From an uncultured Prevotellaceae bacterium (GTDB lineage Bacteria; Bacteroidota; Bacteroidia; Bacteroidales; Bacteroidaceae), in NCBI GenBank assembly GCA_900316285.1, contig ONCG01000020.1, forward strand, positions 1 through 64,000: a stretch of 64,000 nucleotides of DNA. The letters are read 5' to 3'. The notes beneath the pieces are model-generated. The model searched no databases, had not been told where the DNA came from, and saw only the letters and a list, made by a program, of their open reading frames with translations. The translations under genes were made by a program, and so were the position numbers. Positions 34,479 through 43,610 of the stretch are shown here, piece by piece; positions within the stretch are counted from its first letter, which is position 1; every line of letters starts with the position of its first letter.

Positions 34479-36668
34479 CTATCTAATGAACAGCAATTCG
34501 CGATACTTCGGGAGCGTCCAGAGCTCGTCACTAACAATGAGTTCGAGCTTGTCAATCTGGTAGCGAATCTCCTCGAGGCGTGGTGCCACGGTGTCGTGAT
34601 AAGCGATGGCGCGCTCGCGGGCTGAATCGATGCGGTTGGCAACACGACGAGCCTCGACGAGTTCTTCGACACCCGTCTCGATGGCCTGTGTGCGTTCGCC
34701 AATCTCGATAATGATTTTCTTGTTGCGTGCCGTGATCTGATCGGCCTCCTCGCGGCTGAATATCTCGTACATGTTCTGCACGGTCTTTGCCAGCCGACTC
34801 TGATAGTGGGTGGCCACAGGAACGACGTGGTTCATCGTGATATCGCCCAGTACACGGGCCTCAATCTGTATTTTCTTCGTGTAGGTCTCCCACTTCACCT
34901 CGTTGCGAGCTGCGAGCTCGTTGCGGCGCATCACGTTCATGTGCTCGAACATCTTCACGCTGGCGGCATCGAGATAACGGTCGAAGATGCGGGGGCACGA
35001 TGTCTCGGTGTCGAGACCGCGGCGCTGCGCCTCCTGACGCCACTCGTCGCTATAGCCGTTGCCTTCGAAGTGGATGGGGCGCGACAGTCGGATGTCGTCG
35101 CGAACCACCTCGATGATGGCTTCCGTCTGGTCCTTGCCCTCTGCCACGAGAGCGTCGACACGCTGACGGAATTCGGTCAGTGCCTCTGCCACAGCGGTGT
35201 TGAGAACAATCATTGCTGCAGCACAGTTAGCCTCAGAGCCCACAGCACGGAACTCGAAGCGATTACCCGTGAAGGCGAAAGGCGACGTGCGGTTGCGGTC
35301 GGTATTGTCGATGAGCAGTTCGGGAATCTCAGGAATGTCGAGTTTCATGCCCTGCTTGCCGGCAACGGTGAAGAGGTCCTCGGTGTCGGCGGTCTCAATC
35401 TTCCGCAGCAGATCGCTGAGCTGCTTGCCGAGGAACGACGAGATGATGGCTGGCGGAGCCTCATTGGCACCCAGTCGGTGGGCGTTCGTAGCACTCATGA
35501 TAGAAGCCTTCAAGAGTCCGTTGTGGCGCCATACGGCCTTCAGTGTCTCTACGATGAACACCACGAAGCGCAGGTTCTCCTCTGCCGACTTGCCGGGTGC
35601 ATGCAGCAGCACACCCGTATCGGTGGCAAGACTCCAGTTGTTGTGCTTACCAGAGCCGTTGATGCCTGCGAAGGGCTTCTCGTGTAGCAGCACTCGGAAG
35701 CTATGATGGCGGGCGACGCGCTTCATGAGTTGCATGAGCAACATATTATGGTCGATGGCGAGGTTGCACTCCTCATAGATGGGCGCCAGCTCGAACTGGT
35801 TAGGTGCCACCTCGTTGTGACGCGTCTTCACGGGAATGCCCAACTCGAGGGCTTGTATCTCCAAGTCTTTCATGAACGCCTGCACGCGCTCGGGGATAGC
35901 ACCGAAGTAGTGGTCGTCCATCTGTTGGTTCTTCGCCGAGTCGTGGCCCATCAGCGTGCGACCCGTCAACATAAGGTCGGGACGTGCTGAGTAGAGGCTT
36001 TCGTCGACGAGGAAATATTCCTGCTCCCAGCCCAGATTGGCCTGTACCTTGCGCACCTCCGGGTAGAAGTAGTGACAAACCTCCGTGGCTGCGACGTTCA
36101 CGGCATGTAGCGAGCGCAGCAGCGGGGCCTTGTAGTCGAGTGCCTCACCGGTGTAGGAGATGAAGATGGTGGGTATACAAAGCGTGTCGTCGATGATGAA
36201 GACTGGCGACGTGGGGTCCCAGGCCGAGTAGCCTCTCGCCTCGAAGGTGTTGCGAATGCCACCCGAAGGGAAGCTCGACGCATCGGGCTCCTGCTGAACC
36301 AGCAGCTTACCCGAGAAGTCTTCGATCATGCCACCCTTGCCATCGTGCTCGATGAAGGCATCGTGCTTCTCTGCCGTGCCCTCGGTGAGCGGTTGGAACC
36401 AGTGTGTGTAGTGGGTGACGCCTTGCTCGTCGGCCCATTGCTTCATGCCCTTGGCCACGCCGTCGGCGATGCTTCGGTCGAGGCGAGCACCGTTGTCGAT
36501 GACGTCGATGAGCTTCTCATAGACGTCGCGCGGAAGATACTTATACATCTTCTGGCGATTAAACACATACTTTCCGAAATAGTCCGACGGCCGGTCGGCA
36601 GGCGTAGCTACATCCTGAGGCTTCTTGCGAAAAGCCTCTGCTACGACCTCAAAGCGTAAGTTACCCAT
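34479..36668 (-). CDS. glnN: Glutamine synthetase type III
   Basis: A 729-residue enzyme of the large GSIII class typical of Bacteroidales, making glutamine from glutamate, ammonia and ATP. Seen are the N-terminal GSIII region (MGNLRFEVVAEAFRKKPQDV), HDAFIEHDGKGGMIEDFSGKLL, GWEQEYFLVDE, KTRHNEVAPNQFELAPIYEE with NLAIDHNMLLM, FAGINGSGKHNNWSLAT, and the C-terminal helical extension. Length equals that of Bacteroides GlnN. The ATG at 36668 is chosen. Two promoters of the same design lie upstream. Expression may depend on nitrogen, but no regulator site is recognised. Confidence 0.95.
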   Translation of the reverse strand: MGNLRFEVVAEAFRKKPQDVATPADRPSDYFGKYVFNRQKMYKYLPRDVYEKLIDVIDNGARLDRSIADGVAKGMKQWADEQGVTHYTHWFQPLTEGTAEKHDAFIEHDGKGGMIEDFSGKLLVQQEPDASSFPSGGIRNTFEARGYSAWDPTSPVFIIDDTLCIPTIFISYTGEALDYKAPLLRSLHAVNVAATEVCHYFYPEVRKVQANLGWEQEYFLVDESLYSARPDLMLTGRTLMGHDSAKNQQMDDHYFGAIPERVQAFMKDLEIQALELGIPVKTRHNEVAPNQFELAPIYEECNLAIDHNMLLMQLMKRVARHHSFRVLLHEKPFAGINGSGKHNNWSLATDTGVLLHAPGKSAEENLRFVVFIVETLKAVWRHNGLLKASIMSATNAHRLGANEAPPAIISSFLGKQLSDLLRKIETADTEDLFTVAGKQGMKLDIPEIPELLIDNTDRNRTSPFAFTGNRFEFRAVGSEANCAAAMIVLNTAVAEALTEFRQRVDALVAEGKDQTEAIIEVVRDDIRLSRPIHFEGNGYSDEWRQEAQRRGLDTETSCPRIFDRYLDAASVKMFEHMNVMRRNELAARNEVKWETYTKKIQIEARVLGDITMNHVVPVATHYQSRLAKTVQNMYEIFSREEADQITARNKKIIIEIGERTQAIETGVEELVEARRVANRIDSARERAIAYHDTVAPRLEEIRYQIDKLELIVSDELWTLPKYRELLFIR

Positions 36669-36686
36669 AAACAATAATGATATAGT

Positions 36687-36758
36687 TCAATTGCTGCTGT
36701 GCAGCGTTCATAAGTTCAACGTTCAAATGCTGCTTTGCAGCGTTCTAAAGTTCAAATG
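36687..36758. repeat. Short hairpin-bearing direct repeat upstream of glnN
   Basis: Two diverged copies of about 35 bp built around GCTGCTGTGCAGC and GCTGCTTTGCAGC, each a 5-bp stem with a 3-nt loop, flanked by AAGTTCAA words. They lie in the leader of glnN. Confidence 0.7.
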
Positions 36759-36772
36759 TTTGAAATCGAGTG

Positions 36773-36804
36773 CAAAGGTACGAATAAGCGAGCGAAATGC
36801 AAAA
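36773..36804 (-). promoter_or_regulatory. glnN: Proximal glnN promoter
   Basis: On the minus strand TTTTG (36804-36800), 19-bp spacer, TACCTTTG (36780-36773). About 105 bp before the glnN start. Confidence 0.65.
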
Positions 36805-36858
36805 AGAAAATGAATTTTTCTTTTTCATTTCCAAGCGAAAGTACCTAAGACCGAAGGT

Positions 36859-36890
36859 CAAAGGTACGAATAAGTGAGAACAATACAAAA
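36859..36890 (-). promoter_or_regulatory. glnN: Distal glnN promoter, copy of the proximal one
   Basis: On the minus strand TTTTG (36890-36886), 19-bp spacer, TACCTTTG (36866-36859). It shares CAAAGGTACGAATAAG and GAG with the proximal promoter, 86 bp apart. Confidence 0.55.
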
Positions 36891-36934
36891 TAAAACGCAT
36901 TTTATTTTTAGTTGACCGGTTTTCAATATAAAAA

Positions 36935-37157
36935 GACCTCGAAGAGGTCACACAAAGGTAACCGCGGGTCTTGACCCGCGGAGTGTGGATATCTCTAAGT
37001 GCATCGACCCCAAAGGGGTCGCACATCACCACTCATCAAGTAAGCTAATTGTCTTTTCAGGCTGCTGTGCGTCCCCTTTGGGGACAAGGAGCTGGTTTTG
37101 ACCATTCCCTCCGCGGGTCAAGACCCGCGGTTAACATAGTGTGACCTCTCCGAGGTC
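36935..37157. mobile_element. Nested-palindrome element with about 48-bp inverted ends (223 bp)
   Basis: The left end begins GACCTCGAAGAGGTCACAC and carries the perfect hairpin CCGCGGGTC/GACCCGCGG. The right end is an inverted copy of the whole, differing mainly at a 4-5 bp stretch. Inside lie further palindromes, GACCCCAAAGGGGTC near 37008 and GTCCCCTTTGGGGAC near 37070. No coding potential and no target duplication. Confidence 0.8.
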
Positions 37158-37162
37158 TCGTG

Positions 37163-37250
37163 GATGCATGCTTTTGAGCAGCTGGAAGCATGCTTTTGTA
37201 CTGCCAGATGCATGCTTTTATACTGCTATATTTATGCTCCTATAACCCTA
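37163..37250. repeat. 22-bp repeat array 1 (four units)
   Basis: Units start at 37163, 37185, 37207 and 37229, each 22 bp, with core GCATGCTTTT. The fourth is strongly diverged. Confidence 0.8.
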
Positions 37251-37268
37251 GAGCATTGAGTTGGTTCA

Positions 37269-37400
37269 GTAAATTAACTTAATTTGTGTAGTAAATTAAG
37301 TTAATTTGCACGGTAAAATAAGTTAATTTACTGAGTAAAATAAGTTAATTTACTGAACAAATTAAGTTAATTTACTTTTCAAAATAAGTTGATTTGCCAA
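37269..37400. repeat. 22-bp repeat array 2 (six units)
   Basis: Units start at 37269, 37291, 37313, 37335, 37357 and 37379. Each holds the near-palindrome AAATTAAGTTAATTT or AAAATAAGTTAATTT. Confidence 0.9.
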
Positions 37401-37510
37401 TCTACCTCATTACTCCTGCAAAACTATGTCATTGCTTTAGCCACACTATCTCATAGCTTTAGCGGCACTATCTCATTGCTCAAACAACACTACCTCATTG
37501 CCTTAGAGAT
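37401..37510. repeat. 22-bp repeat array 3 (five units)
   Basis: Units start at 37401, 37423, 37445, 37467 and 37489, in phase with array 2 but with another sequence, core ACTATCTCATTGCTTTAG. Confidence 0.85.
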
Positions 37511-37535
37511 GTTGGAGCAATCGTGATAATAACAA

Positions 37536-37568
37536 AAAGCCTCGCAGGGATGCTCCCCACGAGGCTTT
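37536..37568 (-). terminator. Terminator of the first Sus operon
   Basis: AAAGCCTCG (37536-37544) and CGAGGCTTT (37560-37568). Read on the minus strand the stem is followed by TTTTTGTTATTAT, just after the last lipoprotein gene. Confidence 0.85.
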
Positions 37569-37607
37569 CTTATCAGATGGCTGGCATATAGCCAGCATGC
37601 AAGTTGC

Positions 37608-38099
37608 TTAGTCGTTCTCTGCCAGTCCGCTGTAGCGAACACCTTCCAAACGGTAGATGGTGCCAGGATCGTCGCTGTACTCGATATCCATTGTGATATA
37701 GTCAGCAGGCGAGCCATTGTTCTGCGTTCCACCGTTCTTGATGATCTTACCGTTCGTTACATTAACAGTAATATCATCGCCACGCTGGTTCTGGGCCGAG
37801 GAGGCACTGAACGTCAGGCCATTAGCATCAGCAGTTGCCTTTACCTTGAAGTTCCAGAAGTTCTCAATGTCGTCAATCCAAATCTCATTGGCGTTGTTGG
37901 CAGACGTGTTGTAAGTCAAGATAATGAACCTACCGATGCCGTATGGATCCTCAATGACTTGGCCATCTTCAACAACATTTCCCTGAACATACCACTGGCC
38001 GGCAAGGCTCTCTGTGGCTGTTCCACCCATTTCGTCCTTCTCACACGAGGTCAGTGTGATGGCGAAGAGCAAAGCTGCAAAATATAGTACTTTCTTCAT
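37608..38099 (-). CDS. Lipid-binding-like lipoprotein of a Sus locus
   Basis: A 163-residue protein with a lipoprotein signal ending in LTSC (Cys at about 19). The mature part is a small beta-barrel (SLAGQWYVQGNVVEDGQ, FWNFKVKATADANGLTFSAS, ITVNVTNGKIIKNGG) of the kind called lipid-binding putative hydrolase (PF12888) in Bacteroidetes Sus loci. It probably sits on the outer membrane next to the SusCD pair. Function not established. Last gene of the four-gene operon, 14 bp after the Ig-like lipoprotein. Confidence 0.7.
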   Translation of the reverse strand: MKKVLYFAALLFAITLTSCEKDEMGGTATESLAGQWYVQGNVVEDGQVIEDPYGIGRFIILTYNTSANNANEIWIDDIENFWNFKVKATADANGLTFSASSAQNQRGDDITVNVTNGKIIKNGGTQNNGSPADYITMDIEYSDDPGTIYRLEGVRYSGLAEND

Positions 38100-38113
38100 A
38101 TTTGCTTAATTAA

Positions 38114-38836
38114 TTATTTTGTTAACTCAACTTGGAACAACATGTCCGACCAGACGATACCCCATGAAAGAGTGTTCGTCTCCGGATCGTACTTGCCATC
38201 TGCGAATTCTGTGGGCAGATCGTCGCCGAAAGCAGCAGCAGGACCAGCGGTGATCATGACAATCTTGTTGTCAGAAGTCAGCTGAAGGATACCCTCCACG
38301 TCGAAGTCGTAGCCAGGATAGGCAGCACCGTAACCAACGTACTGGCTATAGTAGGCTGCGAGATAGTCCTTAATCTGGAAAATACCCGGGCAGAGATACT
38401 TGATGGTAGTGGTGCAACCGGGATAGAACACCTGCGATGCAGTCTGGCGATAGGTATTAGCTGTCGTGGTCCAGGTGCCACTCAGGTCGGTTGTCACGGT
38501 AGGATCGCAGACAGCCACTGTGCGGGTCTTGCTCCATTCAAATCCGTTAGGGCCTACGGCAGTGTAAGTCACATAATAGAGACCAGGTACGTTGACGTCG
38601 ATGTCGCTAACACCTGTTGTGACAATCTTTGAAGTATAGTCGCTGCCCTGGAAGGTAGCCGTACAACCAGCATCTTTGTAGGGTTCGCCGATGGGCGAGA
38701 TAGTGAACTCGTCGCCCTGAATACTCAGTACGGGATAGTCTATGACAGACGACAGCCCTTCAGTGTCCTTATCGCAGCTGGTGAGAGTAATCACACCCAG
38801 TGCGAGCAACATTGTATAGAATATGTTCTTTTTCAT
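38114..38836 (-). CDS. Surface lipoprotein with Ig-like domain (DUF5012-like)
   Basis: A 240-residue lipoprotein (signal peptide ending LTSC). Residues about 35-110 form an Ig-like domain (YPVLSIQGDEFTISPIGEPYKDAGCTATFQG, VPGLYYVTYTAVGPNGFEWSKTRTV), the DUF5012 pattern found after SusD genes. The rest (TDLSGTWTTTANTY onward) is a beta-rich domain that may bind glycan. It is probably a surface glycan-binding protein (SGBP-like) of the same locus. It lies 46 bp after the SusD gene. Confidence 0.7.
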   Translation of the reverse strand: MKKNIFYTMLLALGVITLTSCDKDTEGLSSVIDYPVLSIQGDEFTISPIGEPYKDAGCTATFQGSDYTSKIVTTGVSDIDVNVPGLYYVTYTAVGPNGFEWSKTRTVAVCDPTVTTDLSGTWTTTANTYRQTASQVFYPGCTTTIKYLCPGIFQIKDYLAAYYSQYVGYGAAYPGYDFDVEGILQLTSDNKIVMITAGPAAAFGDDLPTEFADGKYDPETNTLSWGIVWSDMLFQVELTK

Positions 38837-38882
38837 ATCGTTACTAATTTACGTTGTTACCTTATTACTTTGGTACTTAGTC

Positions 38883-40376
38883 TTACTTACCCCAGAACAC
38901 AGGAGATGCATAGCCGGGGAAGTCGGGGCAGTTGCTGTTGCGGGCCGAAGAGCTTTCGGGATAGGGCCAGCGCTCAAGAATCTTGTTAGCACCAAGCTTG
39001 TCCTCCACCTTGATAGGTGTGTAGAACGTGCCGGGTACATAGAGCTCGGGCTTGTAGCTGTCATCGGTTTGCTCGTTGTACATCTGCGAGCCCTGAACAC
39101 TACCGAATGCGGGGAAGTCAAGGCGGCGAGCCTCGCACCAGCCCTCAAACGTGTTCACGCCAGCCAGTGCAATCCACTTCGAAACGCCGATGCACTTCTT
39201 GTAGTTAGTCTGGTCGTATGGGAACTGCTTGATAGCCTCGGCAGCACCGGGAACGCCAGCTGTTTCGAACGAAGCTTCAATAGCTGCCTCGTAGTGAGCC
39301 TTTGCCTGATTAGCATTGCCAGCCTTGGCATAGTACTCAGCGATGAAGAACTCAATCTCAGCCTTTGTGATGAAATAGACGGGCATGTCGTAGCTGGCCA
39401 CAGGACGGCACCAGTAGCTTGACTTATACTTCGAGGAAGTAGAGAAGTTGCTACCCGAGATACCACCCGTGAAGTTGCCATCACTGTTGGGCTCGAAGAA
39501 AGCAGCCAGACGACCGTCGACATAGCTGGTTTGATTCATGGTGCCGATGATGGCAACATTACCGATGCAGTTAATCTGAGTGGATCCCCATGCGGTAGAG
39601 AATTCCTCAGCAAAGAAGGGGCTAAGAGCACCGCTCTCGTTCGACCAGCATCCCTCCCAAGCGACGTCGCCTTCAGGGAAGTTGTTCTGGCTGACAAGGG
39701 CAGCAATCTGCGAGTTGACATCAGCGACGCCACTCTCGCGGGTGAGCATCTTCAGCTTCACGGCGTTAGCCAGCTTGATCCACTCACCAGCAGTCTTGCC
39801 AGGAAGCAGGAAGTTGGTGGCTACTTGATCGCCCTCGCTGGCCTTTGACAGAGCCTCGTCGAGTTCGGCAAGCACACCAGCGTAGATGTCGGCACCCTGA
39901 TCATACTTCGGGGTAGCATTGCTGGGGTCGAGAGCCTCTGTGTAAGGCACTTCGCCATAAGCATCAACAAGAACCTGGTAGATGAAAGCCTTCAGCGTCT
40001 TGGCTGCAAGGAAGGTTCCCCACTCCTCGCTGGCCTCGGCCAGTTCGGCAGCAGTCTTCAGGTTCTTCAAAGCACGCTGGTTCAGCTGAGTGTAGTCAGT
40101 ACTGGAACGCGTGGCCGACATCGAGAACTTGCTGTAGTCCAGATAGTTTGATGTACCAAAGGCCTGGCTGTAGTACTGTGCAAAGTATCCACCAGTGATG
40201 CGGTAGAAATCACCATAGGAACTGCAAAGGTTCATCTCGGCACCCGGGAACAGGATATTGGTAGTCATGTTCTCCTCAGCCGGTGAATTGGGATTATGGT
40301 TAATATCCATATAGTCATCACACGAGGTCGTGAGCAGTCCCAAAGCTATTGTGAAAATAAATGCAAATTTCTTCAT
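38883..40376 (-). CDS. SusD/RagB-like lipoprotein
   Basis: A 497-residue outer-membrane lipoprotein (signal peptide ending LTTSC, Cys at about 19). It starts DDYMDINHNPNSP, the mark of the SusD-like_2 group, and has the TPR-like helices of the family (ALKNLKTAAELAEASEEWGTFLAAKTLKAFIYQVLVDAYGEVPYTEAL). The lid over the paired SusC barrel would bind the ligand. It follows the SusC gene by 18 bp. The SusD-like_2 subgroup is often linked to peptides or small glycans, so the substrate is uncertain. Confidence 0.9.
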   Translation of the reverse strand: MKKFAFIFTIALGLLTTSCDDYMDINHNPNSPAEENMTTNILFPGAEMNLCSSYGDFYRITGGYFAQYYSQAFGTSNYLDYSKFSMSATRSSTDYTQLNQRALKNLKTAAELAEASEEWGTFLAAKTLKAFIYQVLVDAYGEVPYTEALDPSNATPKYDQGADIYAGVLAELDEALSKASEGDQVATNFLLPGKTAGEWIKLANAVKLKMLTRESGVADVNSQIAALVSQNNFPEGDVAWEGCWSNESGALSPFFAEEFSTAWGSTQINCIGNVAIIGTMNQTSYVDGRLAAFFEPNSDGNFTGGISGSNFSTSSKYKSSYWCRPVASYDMPVYFITKAEIEFFIAEYYAKAGNANQAKAHYEAAIEASFETAGVPGAAEAIKQFPYDQTNYKKCIGVSKWIALAGVNTFEGWCEARRLDFPAFGSVQGSQMYNEQTDDSYKPELYVPGTFYTPIKVEDKLGANKILERWPYPESSSARNSNCPDFPGYASPVFWGK

Positions 40377-40394
40377 ATCTTGTTTCCTCCTTTT

Positions 40395-43300
40395 TTAGAA
40401 TTTGAGTCCAACGTTGAAACCGAAGACGCGGCAAGACGGGTTGCTATAGAGCTCACCGAACATACCGGAAAGGTCGTTACCATCGGCACTGGCCTCAGGA
40501 TCGATGAAGGTGTTCGACTTGTGAGTCCATGTGAACACGTTGTTGGCGAAGAGCGAAAGCGTAATGTCGCTGAGCTGCAGCTTGCGCACGAGCTGACGAG
40601 GCAGCTGGTAGGCCAGCGTCACGTTGCGCAGCTTCACGAACGAACGGTCGAGCAGGTAGGCTTCGCCACCAAGATTGTAACCATAGTTGTTATACCAGTT
40701 CTGGTAGCTGCTGTCGTCGAGGTAGATCGGTGTGGTGTTTTCACCGACAATGGTCAGATTGCCATCGGCATCGTATGCACCAACCACAGAGTTGGGAATG
40801 ATGAACGGACGACGATCGTTGTAAGTCGTGAATTCACCGTTACCAGTGAACTGCATGAGGTTCTTCGTACGCGAGAACATGTAGCCACCCTTACGGATAT
40901 CAAGAGCAGCGCTCAGAGTCAGGCCCTTCCAAGAGAGGGCGGTGGTGATACCGCCTGTCCAGTCGGCGTTGACGTTCTTGCCAGTGTCCTGCACCTCGTC
41001 GGTGAGCAGCGGCTGTCCGCTGGCACCTACAACGATACGGCCCTGCTCGTCGTACTGCGGCAGATAGGTGAAGAGCTCACCCATGGGCAGACCCTCAACG
41101 GCACGCATGTAGACGGCGTCGTTACCGGCCGAGAACGAGTTGATGTTGACCATACCACCTTCAAGGCTTGCGGGCATTGAGATTACCTTATTGTTGTTCT
41201 TCGAGAAGTTGAAGCCCAAATCCCAACGGAAGTCGCGAGTGCGAACAGGTGTGGTGTTCACGAGCAGCTCAACACCGTTATTGCGCACCTCTCCGAAGTT
41301 GGTCACCATGGAGGTGTAACCGGTAGCGGGGTCAACGGGCAGTGTAAAGATCTGGTCGCTAGTGGTACGAGTGTAGTAAGAGAAGTCGACATTGATGCGG
41401 TTGTCTAAGAAGGCGAGGTTCACACCAGCCTCAAACTCAGTCGTCATCTCAGGCTTCAAGCTCGAGCTACCTGCCGTACCGGATGCCTGGAAGGCATTGA
41501 CACCATTGAATGGGAACTTAGTAAGGTCCAAGCCATAGTAACCACGGCTTGACGACTGTGCATAGTTCGGATAGATGCGATAAGGAGCAGCGTCGTTACC
41601 AGTCTTACCATAAGCCAGACGCAGCTTACCGAAGTCGAGAATGTTGTTCTTCGGAATCAGACGTGTGAAAATCCAGCTCAGCGTAGCACCGGGATAGAAG
41701 TAACTGTTCTTCTCCTTAGGCAGCGTTGACGACCAGTCGTTACGTGCGGTAAGGCCAAGGTAGAGCATGTCGTCCCAACCCAGCGTGACGTCACCGAACA
41801 GACCTACGAGACGGCGCTTTGACTGGCTCTCTGAAAGTTCAGTCTTTGTTGCACCATTGCTCAGATCCCAGAAGCCTGTATAGAAGGTCAGACCGTCGGT
41901 CTCACCCTGCAGCCATGTCTGGTAGCGCTCATTCATGTTCACACCAACGTTGATGTTTACATCGAGCTTGTCGTCCAAGTACTTGTCCTGCCAGTTAGCA
42001 AGGAAGTCGTGGTTCAGCTCATAGTTGCGCTGGTACTGTGTGTAGACATAACCGTCCTGGTTCATGCTTGAGGGAGGATAACCATAGTCATCCCAAATAA
42101 GGGCATCATCAAGACCAATCTGCGGATAACCGATCTTAAAGTCGAAGTCGGTGTAGTCGAAACCGAAACGATAGGTAAAGGTGAGCTGCTTCATAGCCTT
42201 GATATCTGCCTGAATCTTACCGAACACCTGCTTACCATCCTGGTGGTTGTAGTTATTCTCGATAGCCCAGTAGGGGTTGGTGATACCATAAGGTGTGTAC
42301 CAAGCCTCGGGAGTGTCGAAAGCGTTGACAAGGTTCTTGCGGTCGACGAGTGAGATGTCGCGCGGGAACTCAAGAATACCATCGATCATCGAAGTACCCT
42401 GATACTGACCCACGGTGTTAGTGTTGTTCTTCGTGAAGTTCACGCTCGAAGAGAGCTTGAACCAGTCAGTAGCCTGGTAGCTGCCACGATAAGCAATGGT
42501 GTTTCGCTTGTAGGTATCCTTGTCCTTCGGGATGATACCATTATCCGAAGTGTACGAATAGCTCAGGTAGTAAGTCATCTTCGAGTCGCTCGACACACCA
42601 CTCAAAGCAACACTGTGATTGGTGGAGATACCGGTATCGAAGAAGTCCTTGATGTTGTTCTCGGCAGCCTCATACTTGTGGATGAGCTGCTGGCCATTCC
42701 AAATAGGACCATACACCTGGTCCGAGCCGTCCATCTCAGGACCCCACGAACCGTTCTCGATGAATGTCTGACGGCCGTTCCAACCCTGTCCAAACTTGTT
42801 CTGGAACTTCGGCAGGTTGGCCACCTGACGGAACTGCACGCTTCCATCATAGCTGATGGAGAAGTTGCGGGCACCATTTTTGGCACCACTCTTGGTGGTA
42901 ATAAGGATGACACCGTTTGCAGCACGCGAACCATAGAGAGCCGTAGCAGCGGCACCCTTCAGCACGGTCATGTTCTCAATGTCGTTCGGGTTCACGTTCG
43001 TGATACCACCGATAGCATTCTGATGCTGCTGAGTCAGACGAGTAGTGCTCTGGAGGGGCACACCGTCGATGACGTACAGCGGCTGGTTGTTACCATTGAT
43101 CGAGCTGATACCACGGATAATCACCGAGTTAGCCTGACCAGGGTCGCCACTGGTGGCGTTGATCTGCACACCTGCCACCTTACCTGCCAGGGCCGAGGTA
43201 ACGTCAGTCACCTTACCTTCGGTCAGCTGGGCATTGTCGATGGTCTGTGCCGAATAGCCGAGCGTCTTCTGTTCACGACTGATACCGAGCGCGGTGACAA

Positions 43301-43610
43301 CCACCTCGTTCAGAATCTTGTTGTCAGAAAGCATCTCGATACGCATCGTACGGGCGGCAGTCACATTGATGGTCTGCATGCCGAGATAAGAGATGCGCAG
43401 CGTGGCACCACTCGACGGAACGGTCAGCTGGAACTCACCGTTGCCATTGGTCACTGTGCCTTGGCTAGTGCCCACAATTTGTACGGCGGCACCCACGATG
43501 GGGAGTCCGTCTTCCTGAGACACTACGGTACCTTTGACTTGCGTCTGGGCCATCGCTCCCACTGCCGTCAGCAGCAGAGCGGCCAAAAACATTGTTAGTT
43601 TTTTTACCAT
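40395..43610 (-). CDS. SusC/RagA TonB-dependent transporter
   Basis: A 1071-residue outer-membrane transporter. Signal peptide about 1-21, CarboxypepD_reg-like domain about 24-100 (VKGTVVSQEDGLPIVGAAVQIVGTSQ), plug about 115-220 with VIRGISSINGNNQPLYVIDGVPL and MTVLKGAAATALYGSRAANGVILITTK, then a 22-strand barrel. It would import oligomers captured by the SusD lid, powered by TonB. First gene of a four-gene operon. Its first 40 codons are closely similar to those of the divergent SusC gene at 44314. Confidence 0.93.
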   Translation of the reverse strand: MVKKLTMFLAALLLTAVGAMAQTQVKGTVVSQEDGLPIVGAAVQIVGTSQGTVTNGNGEFQLTVPSSGATLRISYLGMQTINVTAARTMRIEMLSDNKILNEVVVTALGISREQKTLGYSAQTIDNAQLTEGKVTDVTSALAGKVAGVQINATSGDPGQANSVIIRGISSINGNNQPLYVIDGVPLQSTTRLTQQHQNAIGGITNVNPNDIENMTVLKGAAATALYGSRAANGVILITTKSGAKNGARNFSISYDGSVQFRQVANLPKFQNKFGQGWNGRQTFIENGSWGPEMDGSDQVYGPIWNGQQLIHKYEAAENNIKDFFDTGISTNHSVALSGVSSDSKMTYYLSYSYTSDNGIIPKDKDTYKRNTIAYRGSYQATDWFKLSSSVNFTKNNTNTVGQYQGTSMIDGILEFPRDISLVDRKNLVNAFDTPEAWYTPYGITNPYWAIENNYNHQDGKQVFGKIQADIKAMKQLTFTYRFGFDYTDFDFKIGYPQIGLDDALIWDDYGYPPSSMNQDGYVYTQYQRNYELNHDFLANWQDKYLDDKLDVNINVGVNMNERYQTWLQGETDGLTFYTGFWDLSNGATKTELSESQSKRRLVGLFGDVTLGWDDMLYLGLTARNDWSSTLPKEKNSYFYPGATLSWIFTRLIPKNNILDFGKLRLAYGKTGNDAAPYRIYPNYAQSSSRGYYGLDLTKFPFNGVNAFQASGTAGSSSLKPEMTTEFEAGVNLAFLDNRINVDFSYYTRTTSDQIFTLPVDPATGYTSMVTNFGEVRNNGVELLVNTTPVRTRDFRWDLGFNFSKNNNKVISMPASLEGGMVNINSFSAGNDAVYMRAVEGLPMGELFTYLPQYDEQGRIVVGASGQPLLTDEVQDTGKNVNADWTGGITTALSWKGLTLSAALDIRKGGYMFSRTKNLMQFTGNGEFTTYNDRRPFIIPNSVVGAYDADGNLTIVGENTTPIYLDDSSYQNWYNNYGYNLGGEAYLLDRSFVKLRNVTLAYQLPRQLVRKLQLSDITLSLFANNVFTWTHKSNTFIDPEASADGNDLSGMFGELYSNPSCRVFGFNVGLKF

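Noticed and set aside
36745-37032. 95-codon open frame across the palindromic element
   Set aside because: It runs through hairpins and promoter copies, and the translation has no protein-like pattern.
37163-37510. Possible CRISPR array
   Set aside because: Units are contiguous at 22 bp without unique spacers between conserved repeats, and no cas genes are near. The Cas4-like domain belongs to a Dna2-type helicase.
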